DNA of 26,653 bases from JAFARZ01 sp035651595 (lineage in GTDB: Bacteria > Actinomycetota > Actinomycetes > Streptosporangiales > Streptosporangiaceae): assembly GCA_035651595.1 (NCBI GenBank), contig DASRFJ010000015.1, positions 1 to 26,653 of the forward strand, given 5' to 3'. Below, in pieces: positions 23,909 through 26,653 of the stretch. Numbering within the stretch: position 1 is the stretch's first letter; each line of letters starts with the position of its first letter. Both the position numbers and the translations under genes were made by a program. Below the pieces are notes generated by a model. The model was not told the DNA's origin. It ran no database searches and saw only the letters and a list, made by a program, of their open reading frames with translations.

Positions 23909-25585
23909 ATGGACCACCTGGATACCGTCCTCGACGAGCTTGCCGCGGGGGAGAAGGCCTGGGCGTCCGCCACCCTGGCCGACCGCCGTCGCCTGCTGGA
24001 GCGGGTGCACCAGGCAACCGCCGCTGCCGCGGGCGACTGGGTGCGCGCGGCGGCCGCCTACAAGCGCCTGCCGGACGGCAGCCAGCTGCTGGGCGAGGAG
24101 TGGCTGTCCGGCCCGTACGGCGTGCTGACCGCGGTCGCGGCGCTGATCAGGACCGTCTCCGCGGTCGAGGCTGGCCGCAGCCCGGTGGACGGCTACCCGC
24201 TGGGCACCGCCCCCGGCGGACGCGTCACGGTGAAGGTCCTGCCGCACGACATGTTCGACCGGCTGCTGCTCAGCGGCTTCACCGCCGAGGTCTGGATGCG
24301 CACCGGCGTGGACGCCACGAGGATGCGCGCCGAGGCGGGCCTGGGCCTCAAGCACCCGGGGGACACCGGCGGCATCGGCGTGGTGCTCGGCGCCGGCAAC
24401 ATCACGTCGATCCCCATCCTGGACGTGCTGTACGAGCTGTACGCGAACAACCGCGTGGTGGTCCTCAAGCTCAACCCGATCACCGACGGCATGCTCGACG
24501 CGTTCACCGCGGCGCTGAAGCCGCTGATCGACTTGGGTGCGGTCCGCATCGTCACCGGCGGCGCCGACGTCGGCGGCTATCTGGTGCACCACCCGATGGT
24601 GGCGCACGTGCACATGACCGGCAGCGCGCTGACCCACGACGCGATCGTCTGGGGCACCGGCCCCGAGGCCGCCGAACGCAAGCAAGCTGGCACCCCGCTC
24701 CTCGACAAGCCGGTGACCAGCGAACTAGGCGGCGTGTCCCCGGTTATCGTCGTTCCGGGCCGCTGGTCCGACGCCGACCTGCGGTTCCAGGCCGAACACG
24801 TGGCGACCCAGCGGCTGCAGAACGGCGGTTACAACTGCATCGCCACCCAGGACGTGATCGTCAGCTCGGACTGGCCGCAGAAGGACGCGTTCCTCGCCCA
24901 GCTGCGTGCCGTGTTCGCGCAGGCCCCGGCGCGCCCCGCGTACTATCCAGGCAGCGACGAGCGCGAGGCACGTGCCCGCGCGGAGTACCCGGACAGCGAG
25001 ATGATCGGCGACCGGCTGCTGATCCCGGACGTCGGCCAGAACCCCGACGCGCTCACCACCGAATACTTCGCCCCGGTGCTCGGCGTCCTCGAGCTGCCCG
25101 GTGAAGGCACGAATTTCCTCAGCGCCGCGGTCGAGGCCGCGAACGACCGGTTCGCCGGCACGCTCGGCGTGAACCTGATCGCGGACCCGCGCACGATCTC
25201 GGCGCTCGGCCCGGCGCTGGACGAGGCGATCGCCGCGCTGCGTTACGGCACGGTCGCGGTCAACTGCTGGACCGCCGTCGGCTTCCTCACCGCGCCCGCG
25301 ACCTGGGGCGCCTACCCAGGTCACACGCTGGCTGAGGTAGGCAGCGGCGTCGGCGTGGTACACAACTCACTGTTGCTTTCCCGGCCCGAACGTACGGTGG
25401 TGCGCGGACCGTTCCGACCCGCGCCCCGATCGGTGATCGGCGGCGAGATGTCGCTCTCGCCGCGGCCGCCGTGGTTCGTCACCAGCAAGACGGCGGCGAC
25501 CACCGGACGTCTGCTCGCCGAGTTCGCCGCCCGGCCGCGCTGGTCCGCGCTCCCGGCGATCGTCCTGTCCGCGATGCGTGGTTAG
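23909..25585 (+). CDS. Aldehyde dehydrogenase family protein, atypical long form
   Basis: The 558-residue protein starts at ATG 23909, with GAGAGGA ~9 nt upstream. Key ALDH residues are in place: Asn164 in GAGNITS, cofactor Lys187 in VVLKLNP, HMTGS near 235-239, general base Glu272 in SELGG, and catalytic Cys310 in GGYNC. It differs from standard ALDHs (~480-500 residues) by an unusual N-terminus with KRLPDGSQLLGEEW, an extra segment around 320-380 (YYPGSDEREARARAEYP) and a ~50-residue C-terminal tail that ends in an overlap with the next gene. It oxidises an unidentified aldehyde with NAD(P)+. Its overlap with a DNA-glycosylase-like gene hints at protection from aldehyde damage. Confidence 0.9.
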   Translation: MDHLDTVLDELAAGEKAWASATLADRRRLLERVHQATAAAAGDWVRAAAAYKRLPDGSQLLGEEWLSGPYGVLTAVAALIRTVSAVEAGRSPVDGYPLGTAPGGRVTVKVLPHDMFDRLLLSGFTAEVWMRTGVDATRMRAEAGLGLKHPGDTGGIGVVLGAGNITSIPILDVLYELYANNRVVVLKLNPITDGMLDAFTAALKPLIDLGAVRIVTGGADVGGYLVHHPMVAHVHMTGSALTHDAIVWGTGPEAAERKQAGTPLLDKPVTSELGGVSPVIVVPGRWSDADLRFQAEHVATQRLQNGGYNCIATQDVIVSSDWPQKDAFLAQLRAVFAQAPARPAYYPGSDEREARARAEYPDSEMIGDRLLIPDVGQNPDALTTEYFAPVLGVLELPGEGTNFLSAAVEAANDRFAGTLGVNLIADPRTISALGPALDEAIAALRYGTVAVNCWTAVGFLTAPATWGAYPGHTLAEVGSGVGVVHNSLLLSRPERTVVRGPFRPAPRSVIGGEMSLSPRPPWFVTSKTAATTGRLLAEFAARPRWSALPAIVLSAMRG

Positions 25586-26630
25586 GCGGTTCCTCGCCCA
25601 GCGGCTGGACCGGCCGCCGGGCCTGGACGGCGTGACCGGCGTGGGCGGCCTGACCGGGCTGGTCCGGCATCTGCTGGCCGTCCAGGCTCAGGATCCTTCG
25701 GCGTTTCCGCTGGCGCTGCGGGCCCGGCTGCCCGGGATGAGCGCCGGGGACGTGACCCGGGCGCGGGCGGACCGGAAGCTGGTGCGCTGCTGGGGACCGC
25801 GCGGCACGCTGCACCTGGTCGTCGCCGACGACCTCTTCTGGCTGTATCCGCTGGTGAAGCCCGCGCCCGCCGGGTCGGTCCGGCGGCTGCGCGAGCTGGG
25901 CACGCCGGCCGCCGCCGACGCGGTCGTCTCGGTAGTGGACGCGGTGCTGGCCGGCCAGGGGCCGCTGACCAAGGCGGAACTCGGCGACCGGCTCGGCGCG
26001 AAGGGCCTGGCGGTCACCGGCCAGGGCATCGTGCACGCGGCGATGCTGGCGGCCGGCCGTGGCCTTGTCGTCCTCGGCCCCGAACAAGGCGGCAAGCCGA
26101 CCTACGCGCACGCCGCGGACTGGCTGGGCGCGCCGTTGCGGGTCAGCACCACCTCCGCCGAACGAGCCGCGGCGATCCGCACGCTGATCGCCCGCTACCG
26201 CGCCGCACACGACCCATGCGAGCCCGCGGACCTGGCCGCGTGGTCCGGCCTCCCGCTCGGCGAGATCGCGTCCGCATGGGAGTCCGTGCCAGCCGCCCCC
26301 GCCCCCGCTGCTGCCCCCGCTCCCGCCGAACTCCCGGTCCGCCTGATCCCCGCGTACGACGAGTACCTGCTCGGCTGGCGCACCCGCGAGCACGCCGTGC
26401 CCGAAGACTTCCGCGCGTTCGTCCACCCCGGCGGCGGGGTCGTCCGCTCCGCCGTCCTCATCAACGGCCGCGCCGCCGGCACCTGGCAACTCCGCCGCAC
26501 CCCCACCCGCGCCGAACTCACCGTCACCCCATTCGCCCCGCTAACCCCCGCCACCCGCCAAGCCCTAGAACGCGAAACCGCCGACATCGCCGATTTTCTA
26601 TCCCTCCCCACCCGCCTAACCCTCCCCTAA
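25578..26630 (+). CDS. Winged-helix protein of the HTH_42 family, AlkZ-like DNA glycosylase
   Basis: The 350-residue protein starts at GTG 25578, overlapping the ALDH stop by 8 nt. It carries VQAQDP with Gln36 and Gln38, the QxQ pair that serves as the catalytic motif in AlkZ-like glycosylases, at a very similar position. VRCWGPRGTLHLV (about residues 70-82) and the C-terminal LIPAYDEYLLGWRTRE are also hallmarks of this family. Such enzymes remove alkylated or cross-linked purines and often protect producers of DNA-damaging metabolites. A Pro/Ala-rich linker (about residues 235-253) breaks the fold. Glycosylase activity is a family inference; some HTH_42 proteins are uncharacterised. Codon use turns very C-rich in the last 200 bp. 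Confidence 0.85.
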   Translation: MVRRFLAQRLDRPPGLDGVTGVGGLTGLVRHLLAVQAQDPSAFPLALRARLPGMSAGDVTRARADRKLVRCWGPRGTLHLVVADDLFWLYPLVKPAPAGSVRRLRELGTPAAADAVVSVVDAVLAGQGPLTKAELGDRLGAKGLAVTGQGIVHAAMLAAGRGLVVLGPEQGGKPTYAHAADWLGAPLRVSTTSAERAAAIRTLIARYRAAHDPCEPADLAAWSGLPLGEIASAWESVPAAPAPAAAPAPAELPVRLIPAYDEYLLGWRTREHAVPEDFRAFVHPGGGVVRSAVLINGRAAGTWQLRRTPTRAELTVTPFAPLTPATRQALERETADIADFLSLPTRLTLP

Positions 26631-26653
26631 CCCCGCCCACACCCCGCGCGCGA
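26631..26653. other. Window end, no feature
   Basis: Only 23 bases follow the last stop; nothing can be said about them. Confidence 0.5.

Overview
The window is high-GC DNA (a visual impression, about 70%) with GTG starts, 4- and 8-nt start/stop overlaps, NarL-type two-component pairs and actinobacterial protein families. It is a chromosomal stretch of an actinomycete. The exact genus cannot be read from the sequence. No rRNA, tRNA, CRISPR array, transposase or phage gene was seen.

Layout. (1) 1-4997 is the edge of a natural-product or resistance region. It holds the 3' end of a non-ribosomal peptide synthetase that finishes on a carrier domain, a minus-strand alpha/beta hydrolase plus MFS transporter, and a divergent DHA2-type multidrug exporter followed by a MerR/GyrI-type regulator. 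A classic MerR operator-promoter (2688-2718) lies in the divergent gap and places the exporter ATG at the expected transcript start. (2) 5002-10153 is the most interesting block: a cytoplasmic subtilase, a divergent TPR-CHAT cysteine protease and, convergent to the latter, an ECF-like sigma factor translationally coupled to a small uncharacterised protein. This looks like a protease-controlled transcription switch. It resembles in parts the TPR-CHAT/Csx30/sigma arm of type III-E CRISPR systems, but no cas genes are present. (3) 10273-12310 holds a secreted Asp-box-like protein bounded by strong hairpins, with a palindromic operator in its promoter region.

(4) 12347-21108 is a minus-strand run of eight genes: histidine kinase, response regulator, MacB-type ATPase, FtsX-type permease, ABC-2 ATPase, ABC-2 permease, second histidine kinase, second response regulator. 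These are two complete sense-and-export modules back to back, tightly coupled by 4- and 8-nt overlaps.

(5) 21175-22958 holds a peptidase E (S51) gene whose 3' end carries an out-of-frame 25-bp tandem duplication, an about 520-bp non-coding stretch with a 25-bp perfect-stem palindrome, and the frameshifted 3' remnant of a dead gene. (6) 22985-26630 is a plus-strand operon of a glycerophosphodiester phosphodiesterase, an atypical aldehyde dehydrogenase and an overlapping winged-helix protein with the QxQ motif of AlkZ-like DNA glycosylases. This suggests aldehyde detoxification coupled to DNA-damage repair.

All functional calls come from reading motifs by eye. No database search was run.
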